From: Planctomycetota bacterium
Lineage (GTDB): Bacteria; Planctomycetota; PUPC01; JACPCR01
DNA length: 64,000 nucleotides
Assembly: GCA_027625095.1 (NCBI GenBank)
Contig: JAQBXN010000027.1
Coordinates: forward strand, 1-64,000
Reading direction: 5' to 3'
How positions within the stretch are numbered: position 1 is the stretch's first letter; the number at the start of each line of letters is the position of its first letter. This document shows, in pieces, positions 8,607-16,927 of this stretch. Below the pieces are notes generated by a model. The model searched no databases. It saw nothing but the letters and a program-made list of their open reading frames with translations, and was not told the DNA's origin. The translations under genes were made by a program, and so were the position numbers.

Positions 8607-10739
8607 ATGATCATCCCAGTCCTTCAACTTGGTCACTCCGATTACATTCTTCGAATAGAGTTCGCCCTTGGTGGGAGCCGGCTGATTACGCTCGATACCG
8701 CCGGTTTGTTGAAACTGTGGGATGTAAAGAACGGGCGTCTCCTTACCAACATCGTTGCTGCCGGTGCCACCTCTGCCACGGCAGACGAGTTTATGAGTAT
8801 CAGTTCTGATGGCAGTCTTATTCTGCTGCAGTTGCCCGAAGGCGGCACGACAGTCTTCGAGGCGGTTGCGGGAAGGCTTGTGGTAAAGCGGCCGAACCAC
8901 CTTCTGATATCAGCCGCGGCATCGTCTGGACGGGTGCTCTCTCCTCTACCTGGAGAGGGCGGTGTTGATCTCTACAGTCATCTGAAGGATGAATTGGTAG
9001 CGACTCTCAAGTGGCCCCAACGAGGGCAACACTTTTATGGCCGAATGGCTATCAGCAGTGACGCCGCTCTTGTCGCCGCACCAAGCTCGCTGGGTAAAAT
9101 GGTCGTATGGGACACGCACACAGGCGAGGTGAAATATGAGTTTCAGATCCCCGTCAACGACATGAGTGTCGAGCCGCTCTTTTCAGGAGACGGACGTAAG
9201 CTTGCCTTTGCCTCCGCCATGGATCCGGTCGTAGTCGTTGACCTGGAGAGTAATAGATTTTCACGAACCTTCGGTAGCCCTGGGGTTGCTGAAAGATTCT
9301 GGCTCAATGACGATGGCAGCCGGCTCGCATTCTTCATGACCAACACGGTTGAAGTCTGGGATGTTGATGCTGGAGAACTGGTGCTGGATTCTGAAAAGGT
9401 TGAGCGAACGGAATCCGATATGGAAACCATGGAGTACGCCTACGCGGAAGAAGCAGGTATCTCTTTCCAATCGAACGGTGAGGTTCTCTTCGCATGGTCT
9501 GATGGAAACGAGTTGTACGTGGATGAACTATCCACCGGCGGGCATTTGTGGAAGGCGCCTCCGCCGCCGGCATGTCCTTACGGCTACCGATTGAACGTAA
9601 GCCCTAACGGCAAGTATCTCCTTCGGAACTCCACCCAGATGATCGAAGAGGAACACGACCTGATTCAGCACCTGACCCTCTGGGATCTGAGTTCCCTGAA
9701 ACCGCTTCACTCAGGACCGGTTGATGGGGATGGTTTCCTGGGCATATGCCCCTTCCCGGACGGAAAAAGCTTTCTTTCTGCTGCGGGTGGTCTCCTGGAA
9801 AAGCGACGCTGGTCAGATGGTGGAGTGCTCGAAGAACTTGACGCATGGATGGAGTCTGTCATGGACATGTCACTTTCACCGGATGGAAGCAGACTCATTG
9901 CGACCGGCTTTGGCAAGACGCCTTACTCCATCAACCTCGAAACCGGTGAAGTGGATCTCGTATTCCGTCAGTCCCTGCTGAATCGGCTCCTCAGCGGTTT
10001 CTCCCGTATTCTGAGAAATGACCCCTTTGAGGGATTCGCACAGGTGTCAGATTCCCAGGGATTCAGACCGGTCGTGCAGCATCTACTGGCGGTATCCGAA
10101 CCACACGGACTGCTCATCACATCTTCCCGAAATTCAGGGTTATGCACCTGGTCACTGGATACCGGCAGGGGGGAGTCCCGGCTGTCTCTGAAAGGTTCGT
10201 ATTGTACGGCTCTTGCCGCCTCTCCTGATGGGCGATATGTGGCGGCTGGCCTTCGCCACGAAATCGTCCTGTTTGCCCTTCCGCATCTTCAACGGGTCGG
10301 TGCGTTACAGGGCCACCAGAATCTCATTCAGACCCTCCGTTTTGATGACGCCGGCGACACCCTTCTCTCGGGTAGTTGTGACAGTACGGTCAAGGTGTGG
10401 CGCATGTCAGACGGAACGCTCCTTCAGACGATGCACGGCCACTGCGGTCCGGTAAACGCTGTGGCCTTCATGCCGGGCAGACGTGCGGTCATTTCCGCAG
10501 GTAATGATTCTACATTTCGATTTTGGGATCAGAGTTCCGGAGCGCTTATTCGAACAATTTACGATCCCTCGCCCGACGAGTTCGTCATCATTTCCCAATC
10601 CGGACAATATATGGCAACCCCGGGCGCAGAAGCCGCCCTGTCATTTACCACTATTGAAGGCGACAACTGCGAAAACATACCGGCCGCGGAGTTTAACCTG
10701 ACGAATGATGTCAAGGTTGAGAGCATGGGTCTGTTTTGA
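8607..10739 (+). CDS. WD40-repeat beta-propeller protein
   Basis: A 710-aa protein made almost wholly of WD40 blades. Clear units include GLLKLWDVKNGRLL near the N-terminus, SSLGKMVVWDTHTGEV, CDSTVKVWRMSDGTLL and DSTFRFWDQSSGALI near the C-terminus; blades in the middle are divergent. The length suggests two propellers. No signal peptide, membrane segment or catalytic domain is visible, so it is probably a cytoplasmic scaffold. It faces the divergent GDPD gene and converges with the cinA-like gene. WD40 proteins of this size without a kinase are common in PVC bacteria; its partner is unknown. Confidence 0.85.
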   Translation: MIIPVLQLGHSDYILRIEFALGGSRLITLDTAGLLKLWDVKNGRLLTNIVAAGATSATADEFMSISSDGSLILLQLPEGGTTVFEAVAGRLVVKRPNHLLISAAASSGRVLSPLPGEGGVDLYSHLKDELVATLKWPQRGQHFYGRMAISSDAALVAAPSSLGKMVVWDTHTGEVKYEFQIPVNDMSVEPLFSGDGRKLAFASAMDPVVVVDLESNRFSRTFGSPGVAERFWLNDDGSRLAFFMTNTVEVWDVDAGELVLDSEKVERTESDMETMEYAYAEEAGISFQSNGEVLFAWSDGNELYVDELSTGGHLWKAPPPPACPYGYRLNVSPNGKYLLRNSTQMIEEEHDLIQHLTLWDLSSLKPLHSGPVDGDGFLGICPFPDGKSFLSAAGGLLEKRRWSDGGVLEELDAWMESVMDMSLSPDGSRLIATGFGKTPYSINLETGEVDLVFRQSLLNRLLSGFSRILRNDPFEGFAQVSDSQGFRPVVQHLLAVSEPHGLLITSSRNSGLCTWSLDTGRGESRLSLKGSYCTALAASPDGRYVAAGLRHEIVLFALPHLQRVGALQGHQNLIQTLRFDDAGDTLLSGSCDSTVKVWRMSDGTLLQTMHGHCGPVNAVAFMPGRRAVISAGNDSTFRFWDQSSGALIRTIYDPSPDEFVIISQSGQYMATPGAEAALSFTTIEGDNCENIPAAEFNLTNDVKVESMGLF

Positions 10740-10797
10740 TCTGTTTACCGTCGAGGTCGGTCAGCGACAGGACTTGGAACTTGTGAAGCTTCAGCCG

Positions 10798-10814
10798 GGC
10801 CGGGAGGCCCGGCC
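10798..10814. repeat. GC-rich hairpin between convergent genes
   Basis: GGCCGGG and CCCGGCC pair perfectly across a 3-base loop. It sits in the 80-base gap between the converging WD40 and cinA-like genes. Neither side has a T-run, so termination is only possible, not shown. Confidence 0.45.
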
Positions 10815-10819
10815 AAACG

Positions 10820-11647
10820 TCACACTTCGATCGATTCCGCCTCGAGCTCATCTACTTCAAACCGGCAATTCTCACTTTCCACCAGTTCCCGGAATCGGTG
10901 GGTGGCGGCATCCAGGTTTCGAATGGCCGAAGCATCATTTTCGCCATGGCAGACGATATCGACGGGCATGGCTTTGCGTTCGTCTGATCGCAGCGCGACG
11001 TATGCCTTGACGTAAGTGCCTTCAAACTCTTTCATCACTTTTTGCATATGCGGTGAGACCTGCGATTCATACATGTCAGTCCAGATCCTGCGGGTCTTGG
11101 TGACGGTCTTGAACTGCTTACGGAGAAAAGGCTCGAGATACGACTCCCATACGCCCTTCAATTCTCTGGGCGGGCCTGGCATCAGGAAAAAGAGGGTGTT
11201 TTCAAACTTCAATTTGATGCACGGAGCCCAACCTGCCGGATTTGGCATCGGTTCGGATTCGACAGGGACGGTCGCCATGTTCAGAAGGCCTTCGCTCACT
11301 TCGTCGCGGCTCTTGTAGCCGCGACGTACTATGTAATCTTCGATGATGGGTTCGGAAATCTTTGATTCCTGTCCGGTCAATTCGCAGACAGCTTCGACGG
11401 TCATGTCGTCGGGGGTCGGTCCCAGGCCGCCGGTGATTAGAATGATGCTGGTTTTGCGATCTACGGAATCACGCAGGGCTCGGACGATCTCATCGAGGTC
11501 GTCCACGAGTATTGTCAAGCGACGCGGTTGACCGCCCATGCGTGCGATTTCCTGGGCCATCCAGGACGAGTTTGTGTCCTGAATCTGTCCGATGGCCAGT
11601 TCTGTGCCGATTGCGAATGTCTCGATGCTTGGATCGTCCGGATGCAT
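10820..11647 (-). CDS. CinA N-terminal / molybdopterin-binding (MoCF) domain protein
   Basis: The first ~170 residues are a CinA-N/MoCF-biosynthesis domain with IGTELAIGQIQDTNS, ITGGLGPTPDDMT and MPGPPREL. In CinA this domain acts as an ADP-ribose pyrophosphatase. The deamidase (nicotinamide mononucleotide) domain of full-length CinA (~415 aa) is absent; the remaining ~100 residues are a separate alpha/beta tail rich in acidic residues. The ATG is preceded by GAGG at good distance. The gene begins 7 bases after the Nif3-like gene ends, so they are probably co-transcribed. It is best called a CinA-family protein; full CinA function is not supported. Confidence 0.82.
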   Translation of the reverse strand: MHPDDPSIETFAIGTELAIGQIQDTNSSWMAQEIARMGGQPRRLTILVDDLDEIVRALRDSVDRKTSIILITGGLGPTPDDMTVEAVCELTGQESKISEPIIEDYIVRRGYKSRDEVSEGLLNMATVPVESEPMPNPAGWAPCIKLKFENTLFFLMPGPPRELKGVWESYLEPFLRKQFKTVTKTRRIWTDMYESQVSPHMQKVMKEFEGTYVKAYVALRSDERKAMPVDIVCHGENDASAIRNLDAATHRFRELVESENCRFEVDELEAESIEV

Positions 11648-11654
11648 TGTGTCC

Positions 11655-12407
11655 TCAGAGTTGGGTTAGTAAGGGTGAGTTTTCGATGTATTCGACAGGA
11701 ATGTCGCAGATCTTCGTTTTCAGATAATCAGTCAGTGTCCGCAGACCAGGGCGGGTGATCTCCACATCTGCGCACAGAATCAGAGCCAGATTTGAGTCGG
11801 CAGCATAGCCTATGGCCAAGTCATCCGCTTCAGCGGCGATAACGCACTTCGCTCCGAATTTGAGGCACTGCCTCAAACAGGCAACTGTTGGTTCGACCAC
11901 AGTCGTGGCAATTCGGCCAACTTCAGTATCCGGCTTGCCGAGGATGCGTACATGCGGGGCCTCCAGACGTTGCTTCACGATTTCCGCAATACTCTTCAGC
12001 GAATCCGGTACAACGGCATAAGAAGCGATGCCATCCTTAGAACGGATCGGCTTGCCAAACCCGATACAGGCGGCCAGGGACTCCGTAAAACAGAAATCCG
12101 GATGCCCGAAACAGAGATCATACAGACGGTAAAGGAGGATCGAGTTCTTTAAGACCTCCTGCATTTTTTCAACAAATGCGTAGTCAGCCTCTGAGTCTTT
12201 GAAGTCATCTTCCAGATGATAGAAGACAGGTTTGTGCGAGATTAACAGGTTCAAGCCTCGTTGTGCGGTTTCCAGGACAACCCGTCGCGTGGCCATACAG
12301 GTGATGGCAATTCCGGTGATCTTTTTTTCGGGGTTGCCGACCTTAAGGCCGTCGGTAGTGGCTGTTTGGGGGACGCCCAGGATGTCTTCGATGCTCTTAA
12401 TGTTCAT
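11655..12407 (-). CDS. Nif3-like dinuclear metal-centre protein (DUF34 family)
   Basis: A 250-aa Nif3/YbgI-type protein. The hallmark segment is GLNLLISHKPVFYH (~52-65), equivalent to the metal-binding GADLIITHHP region, preceded by ITGIAITCMATRRVV. The C-terminal end with FGAKCVIAAEADD fits the closing half of the fold. The second His of the usual HHP motif is Lys here, so metal ligands may differ. Molecular function of the family is unsettled. It is upstream of, and nearly contiguous with, the CinA-family gene. Confidence 0.75.
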   Translation of the reverse strand: MNIKSIEDILGVPQTATTDGLKVGNPEKKITGIAITCMATRRVVLETAQRGLNLLISHKPVFYHLEDDFKDSEADYAFVEKMQEVLKNSILLYRLYDLCFGHPDFCFTESLAACIGFGKPIRSKDGIASYAVVPDSLKSIAEIVKQRLEAPHVRILGKPDTEVGRIATTVVEPTVACLRQCLKFGAKCVIAAEADDLAIGYAADSNLALILCADVEITRPGLRTLTDYLKTKICDIPVEYIENSPLLTQL

Positions 12408-12454
12408 GGGAAGTGAGAGGCTGGCAGGTCTGCGATGTCAAAATTGTGAATCGG

Positions 12455-12535
12455 CTCTTCGTCTTAGTCTTGATCTTCAGCATTCATAGAAGCAATCAGA
12501 AGGACGAAGACTACGACTAAGACCAAGATTAAGAA
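12455..12535. repeat. Inverted repeat of CTTAGTCTT-like words
   Basis: The left arm reads TCTTCGTCTTAGTCTTGATC; the right arm GAAGACTACGACTAAGACCAAG is its near reverse complement. Within each arm a 6-base word (GACTAA, GACGAA, GATTAA variants) is repeated in tandem. It fills the gap between the Nif3-like and Gfo/Idh genes. No T-run or coding signal was seen. Confidence 0.65.
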
Positions 12536-12593
12536 TTTGTGCTTGGTGTCTTCATTCGGATTGGACGGAATTAAAATTGAAAGCCTGCCACGC

Positions 12594-13646
12594 CTACCCG
12601 ATCTTTACTTCCTTCCCCGCGTCCTGGCTGCGGTACAGGCCATCAAGAATCGACATCACATCCAGTGATTGCTCGGCCGGGACAGGCGACGGTGCGTCCT
12701 CGACGATCGCTCTGGCGAATTCGACACACTCCTGTGCATGCGCTTCAAGTTGGTCGCCGGTGCGTTTGAGCTGGCGGTTATACATCTGCTGGGTCTTATT
12801 GTTCTGAGAAAGGATCTCACAATTTGGCCAGTGGCTGCCGCCTTTGGTGCCGTAGAGCCACATCTGCATATCCTCGCCCTGAGTGTCGTGATGGAGAAGC
12901 CAGCTCACCTCGATGATAAGTGTGGCGCCGTTTTCGAAACGGACGAAGCCGGCAGCAAAATCTTCGACATCGAATGACTTTGGAATCACCCCGCCCCATA
13001 TGCTCCAGGCTCCCTTCTGATGGGCCAGTTCGGCACGGGCCACACCTGATACGGCTGCCGGTTTGGGGTTGCCCATGAACCATAGCGTCAGGTCAAGAAT
13101 GTGTACTCCGATATCAATACAAGGCCCGCCACTGCTGTGCGCTTTTTGGATAAAGCCGGGCCGCACGGGGGCTGCGCCTCGGCGAAGCATCCAACTGCGT
13201 GCATGATAGATGTCGCCAAGCGCTCCCGAATCGATCTCGGCTTTCATCGCTTTGGATTTTCCCTGGAAGCGGAAGTGTTGTGCTGTCATCAACTTCTTGC
13301 CCGACTTGTCACGGGCCGCAATCATCTTGCGGATGTCTGCCGGTTTGGGTGCCAATGGTTTTTCGCAGATAACGTGTTTACCGGCCTTCAGGGCTGCAAT
13401 AGAGAGCGGTGCGTGATAGTTATTCGGTGTGCAGATATCGATGATGTCGATATCAGGGTCTTTGATGAGATCGGCTGGGTCGGAATAGAGCCTTGTGATT
13501 TCGTGCTTCTCGCCCCAGCCTTTGAGAACCTTTTCAGACAGGTCAGCACCGGCTACGAGTTCCGCGTCCTCCGATGCCCGCCAGCCGGGAATGTGAGAGC
13601 CTGCGATACCTCCGACGCCGATGATTCCGACTTTGAGCTTAGACAT
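12594..13646 (-). CDS. Gfo/Idh/MocA family oxidoreductase
   Basis: A 350-aa NAD(P)-dependent oxidoreductase, usually acting on sugars, inositols or their acids. The Rossmann start KVGIIGVGGIAGSHIPGW is at residues 5-22, followed by the family signature EKPLAPKPADIRKM (~95-108). The middle holds HFRFQGKS and GGPCIDIGVHILDL, the catalytic-His region. AAGGAGAATAACC precedes the ATG, one of the clearer ribosome sites here. It is one of four family members in the window and has no obvious operon partner. Substrate cannot be read from sequence. Confidence 0.92.
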   Translation of the reverse strand: MSKLKVGIIGVGGIAGSHIPGWRASEDAELVAGADLSEKVLKGWGEKHEITRLYSDPADLIKDPDIDIIDICTPNNYHAPLSIAALKAGKHVICEKPLAPKPADIRKMIAARDKSGKKLMTAQHFRFQGKSKAMKAEIDSGALGDIYHARSWMLRRGAAPVRPGFIQKAHSSGGPCIDIGVHILDLTLWFMGNPKPAAVSGVARAELAHQKGAWSIWGGVIPKSFDVEDFAAGFVRFENGATLIIEVSWLLHHDTQGEDMQMWLYGTKGGSHWPNCEILSQNNKTQQMYNRQLKRTGDQLEAHAQECVEFARAIVEDAPSPVPAEQSLDVMSILDGLYRSQDAGKEVKIG

Positions 13647-13833
13647 GGTTATTCTCCTTGGATGGAATTCTCAGTAGGTGCGGGCGGGATTCTATTGAAA
13701 CAAAAGTAAGTTGATAAACGGGGGGTGATTCATGGTAAGGGCCTTCCTCCTGCCCGGCGTATTCCGGCGTTTTGTAACCGGTCTCCTGGAAGCCGCCACG
13801 GAGTGTCAGCACTACTTGCCGGTTAAAAGCCGG

Positions 13834-15630
13834 CTACAACTCAGCTTCCAAACCTTCGATTTCCTCGGTGGCTTGGAGCCACTTGGCCTCGGTTTCTGCG
13901 AGGTCCGTCTCCAAGACATTCAGCCGCAGAGTGTGTTGCTGCGAATAGGCTGTGGGGTTCTTCTCGAAGTGCTTAAGAATCCCATCTTTCTCTATTCCGA
14001 GAAGAGTCATCCGTTCATCGAATTCCTTTACCTGGTTCTTAAGCTTGCGCAGGCGAGATTTCCGCTCCTTTTGCTTCTGATAATCGTTCCGCTTGTCTCC
14101 CTTTGCCTCTTTCCCAGGCACTGCCACGCCATTGGTTTCATCCTCCCGGCACATTTCTTCGAGGGCAAAAACGTAGGACTCGTAATTGCCGGGATAGAGC
14201 CGAATCTTTCTGTCTTTGACCTCGAGGATCTGGTCCGCAACCAGACTCACGAAGGTGCGGTCATGGCTGGTAAAGAAAATCGTACCCGTGTAATCACTCA
14301 GCGCGTATCCGAGGGCTTCGACGGTATCGAAATCGAGGTGGTTTGTGGGCTCGTCAAGCAGGAGAACCGGGTTCTTCGAGAGCAGTAGACCTGCCAGGCA
14401 GAGGCGGGCCCGCTCGCCTCCACTCAACACGGTAACGTTTTTCTTCACGATATCGCCGCCGAACAGGAAACTGCCGGCCATATTCAAAATCTCCTGCTTG
14501 GTCACGCCCGGGGCAGCGCGTTTTATCAGGTAGCTTTCAATGTCATCCTCAGGATTCATCGAGGCATATACGTGCTGAGCATAATAGGCGGGCTTTAGGC
14601 CGTGTCCCCATTTGAATTCACCGGCGAGTTTGGGGAGTTCGTTCGCAATAGTTCGCAGAAACGTGGTCTTACCTTCACCGTTGTCACCGAGGATGGCGAC
14701 GCGCCTGCCCCGGTCGATATCGAGGTGAACGTCATCCGCAACAGTGGTGCCCGGGTATCCAATAGCCAGGTCTTTTACATTCAGGGCTACGCCTCCCTTC
14801 ACTTCCACCTTTGGAATACGGATTCTGACGGAGCGAATCGGATGAGCGATTTCGATCTTTTCCAGCCTCTCGATCTGTTTCATCTTTGATTTCGCCTGCG
14901 CCGCTTTGGTGGCCTTGGCCCGGAAGCGATCCACAAAGCGCTGCAGTCGTTTCTGCTCGGCTTCCACGTTTTCGTTGTGCCGCTCAGCCAGTTCATGCTG
15001 CTGTTCCTGGTACTCAAGAAATTCCTCCACCGAGCCGGGGTAGAGCGATATGCCGCCGCGTTCAACTTCCATAGTGCATTGGCAAGTGCGTTTCAGAAAC
15101 TCCCGGTCGTGGGAGACGATCATGAAACCGCCATTGAAATCACGAAGGAAGTTCTCGAGTAGTATCAGTGTTTTGAGATCGAGATAGTTTGAAGGCTCGT
15201 CAAGAATCAGGAAATTCGGATCCCGAAGGAGCATTGCGGTCAGTTTCACCCGGGTCTGAAATCCACCGGAGAGTGAGCCAATCGTTTGCTCCAGCATCTT
15301 ACCTTTCATTTGAAACCGTCCCGCCAGCTTGCCGCACTGCCAATCCTCTTTGCCGGTGTAGCGCATCAGGAAACCGAGCACTGATTCGTCCGGTTGAAAA
15401 GGATCATGTTGCTCGAGATAACTGAGCCGAAGTTCAGATGACTCTACCACTTGGCCGTGATCTGCCTCTTCTTCACCGAGGATGATCTTGCACAGGGTGG
15501 ATTTGCCCGCGCCGTTGCGTCCGATGACACCTATCTTGTGCTCGAGACCAATCGCAACGCTGGCCTTCTCAAAGATGACCTGCGGGCCGTATCGTTTATC
15601 CAGATCGTTTATATGTAAGACCGTACCCAT
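13834..15630 (-). CDS. ABC-F family ATPase (Uup/YdiF type)
   Basis: A 598-aa soluble protein with two ABC cassettes and no membrane segments. Cassette 1 has GRNGAGKST, signature LSGGFQTRV and LILDEPSNYLDL; cassette 2 has GDNGEGKTT, LSGGERARL and LLLDEPTNHLDF. Between them is a charged helical linker (HNENVEAEQKRLQRF) matching the P-site tRNA-interaction motif of ABC-F factors. The C-terminal ~85 residues form a coiled coil (KQKERKSRLRKLK) as in Uup. These proteins act on ribosomes; some relieve stalling or give antibiotic protection, but the subtype is not decided here. A 7-bp hairpin overlaps the stop codon. The start is 19 bases after the PQQ-propeller gene. Confidence 0.94.
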   Translation of the reverse strand: MGTVLHINDLDKRYGPQVIFEKASVAIGLEHKIGVIGRNGAGKSTLCKIILGEEEADHGQVVESSELRLSYLEQHDPFQPDESVLGFLMRYTGKEDWQCGKLAGRFQMKGKMLEQTIGSLSGGFQTRVKLTAMLLRDPNFLILDEPSNYLDLKTLILLENFLRDFNGGFMIVSHDREFLKRTCQCTMEVERGGISLYPGSVEEFLEYQEQQHELAERHNENVEAEQKRLQRFVDRFRAKATKAAQAKSKMKQIERLEKIEIAHPIRSVRIRIPKVEVKGGVALNVKDLAIGYPGTTVADDVHLDIDRGRRVAILGDNGEGKTTFLRTIANELPKLAGEFKWGHGLKPAYYAQHVYASMNPEDDIESYLIKRAAPGVTKQEILNMAGSFLFGGDIVKKNVTVLSGGERARLCLAGLLLSKNPVLLLDEPTNHLDFDTVEALGYALSDYTGTIFFTSHDRTFVSLVADQILEVKDRKIRLYPGNYESYVFALEEMCREDETNGVAVPGKEAKGDKRNDYQKQKERKSRLRKLKNQVKEFDERMTLLGIEKDGILKHFEKNPTAYSQQHTLRLNVLETDLAETEAKWLQATEEIEGLEAEL

Positions 15631-15649
15631 TCTCTCCCTGCAATGTTGT

Positions 15650-16876
15650 TCAATGGTTGGTTTTGCCCACTTCCAGGCATTTCAGCGTGCGAGTATCTCT
15701 TACGTATATCCTGCCTTCGGCTAACGCCGGCAAGGCGAACGTGGCGGAGCCAAGCACACGATTCGAGGTGAGTTCTTTGTATGCCTCGGGCGAAGCCTCG
15801 GCAAGAACAAGTGTCCCGTTCGTTTTCATGATGAGCAGCCTGTCACCCGCAAGGATGAGTGCGGCTTTGCCAAAACCTCGTTTGGCCCACTTCACTTTAC
15901 CGGTCAGCATTTCCATGCAGATGAGCCTGGCCTGACCAACGTCCTCCCGGCCATCAATGCCGTAAAGCAGGCCGTCCTTGTATACAGGCGTAGTAAATTG
16001 TGAGGCCATCTCGTTGTTCTCCCAGAGCACAGACGAACCGGTTTCACCAACCTTTACGCACATGGCGCCGAGGCTGTAGCTGGCTGTCACGAAAACGTGA
16101 TTTTCGTGAACTGCCGGGGTCGCAGCATTCACAGTTGGGCCCATGCTGCCGAAGGGAAAACGAAAATACTCAGCACCTGTCGCCGGGTTGATGGAGACAA
16201 GATTCAGCCGGGTCAGAAAAACCACATGCTGCTTTCCGAACAGCTCAACGGAAGTTGGGGACGAATAGCTCGCCTTTTCGCTGCCGGTCTTCCAGACGGT
16301 CTCGCCATCCTTTAACGAGACTGCAATAAGTCCTGCGTCAGGTCTCCCGCCCGGGTTCAGGAGGACGGTGTCGCCGTGTGCAACAGGGGTGCTGCCGTGG
16401 CCAAAGTAACTTTCCGGAGATTTGTAATCCTGCCCGACATGGCGCGACCAGCGTATCTGTCCGTCTTTGAACGAAATACAATGCAGACTGCCGTCAATGC
16501 CAAAGACAACCACCTGATTCTTGTAAATTAATGGGGTGCAGCGTGGCCCTGAATCCGAGGATAGTCCGCCGGAATAGGCGACCGGGAACGAAATATCCCA
16601 CATTACCTTGCCGGTGGCAGCGTCCATACACTCGACAACTTCTTTGCCATCCACCCGGTGGAAGAGTACGGCTTTGGACTGGGAAACAGCGATGCCAGCG
16701 TAGCCTTCCCCAACATCACGCTTCCATAAGATTTTCGGTCCTTGTGCAGGCCACTCGCTCATCAGCGCCTCGCCTTGAGCAATTCCGTTACGTTCCGGCC
16801 CCAGAATCTGTGGCCAGTCTCCGGCAAACAGGGTGGCCGGCACGATTGTAAGTAGCAGCAAAACGAAGTCGTTCAT
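15650..16876 (-). CDS. Secreted PQQ-like beta-propeller protein
   Basis: A 408-aa exported propeller. The ATG at 16876 (MNDFVLLLLTIVPATLFA) gives a clean signal peptide with cleavage near FAGDW; the ORF-track start is a TTG three codons earlier. The mature part has repeated PQQ blades such as MDAATGKVMWDIS, ISFKDGQIRWSRHVG, VSLKDGETVWKTG and MEMLTGKVKWAKRG. This architecture (RNGIA...W...LWKRDVGEGYAG at the N-terminus) is very common in planctomycetes, where it is usually annotated as a PQQ-binding-like or BamB-like propeller. No cytochrome or dehydrogenase residues were recognised, so enzymatic activity is not claimed. It lies upstream of the ABC-F gene and may share its transcript. Confidence 0.86.
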   Translation of the reverse strand: MNDFVLLLLTIVPATLFAGDWPQILGPERNGIAQGEALMSEWPAQGPKILWKRDVGEGYAGIAVSQSKAVLFHRVDGKEVVECMDAATGKVMWDISFPVAYSGGLSSDSGPRCTPLIYKNQVVVFGIDGSLHCISFKDGQIRWSRHVGQDYKSPESYFGHGSTPVAHGDTVLLNPGGRPDAGLIAVSLKDGETVWKTGSEKASYSSPTSVELFGKQHVVFLTRLNLVSINPATGAEYFRFPFGSMGPTVNAATPAVHENHVFVTASYSLGAMCVKVGETGSSVLWENNEMASQFTTPVYKDGLLYGIDGREDVGQARLICMEMLTGKVKWAKRGFGKAALILAGDRLLIMKTNGTLVLAEASPEAYKELTSNRVLGSATFALPALAEGRIYVRDTRTLKCLEVGKTNH

Positions 16877-16927
16877 GAATCTCAAAAATCAATTGAGGGT
16901 AGTTGAAACTGCCGCAGCGGCTGGCGT

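Noticed and set aside
13732-14388. 218-aa plus-strand ORF
   Set aside because: Lies inside the ABC-F gene on the other strand; a shadow frame.
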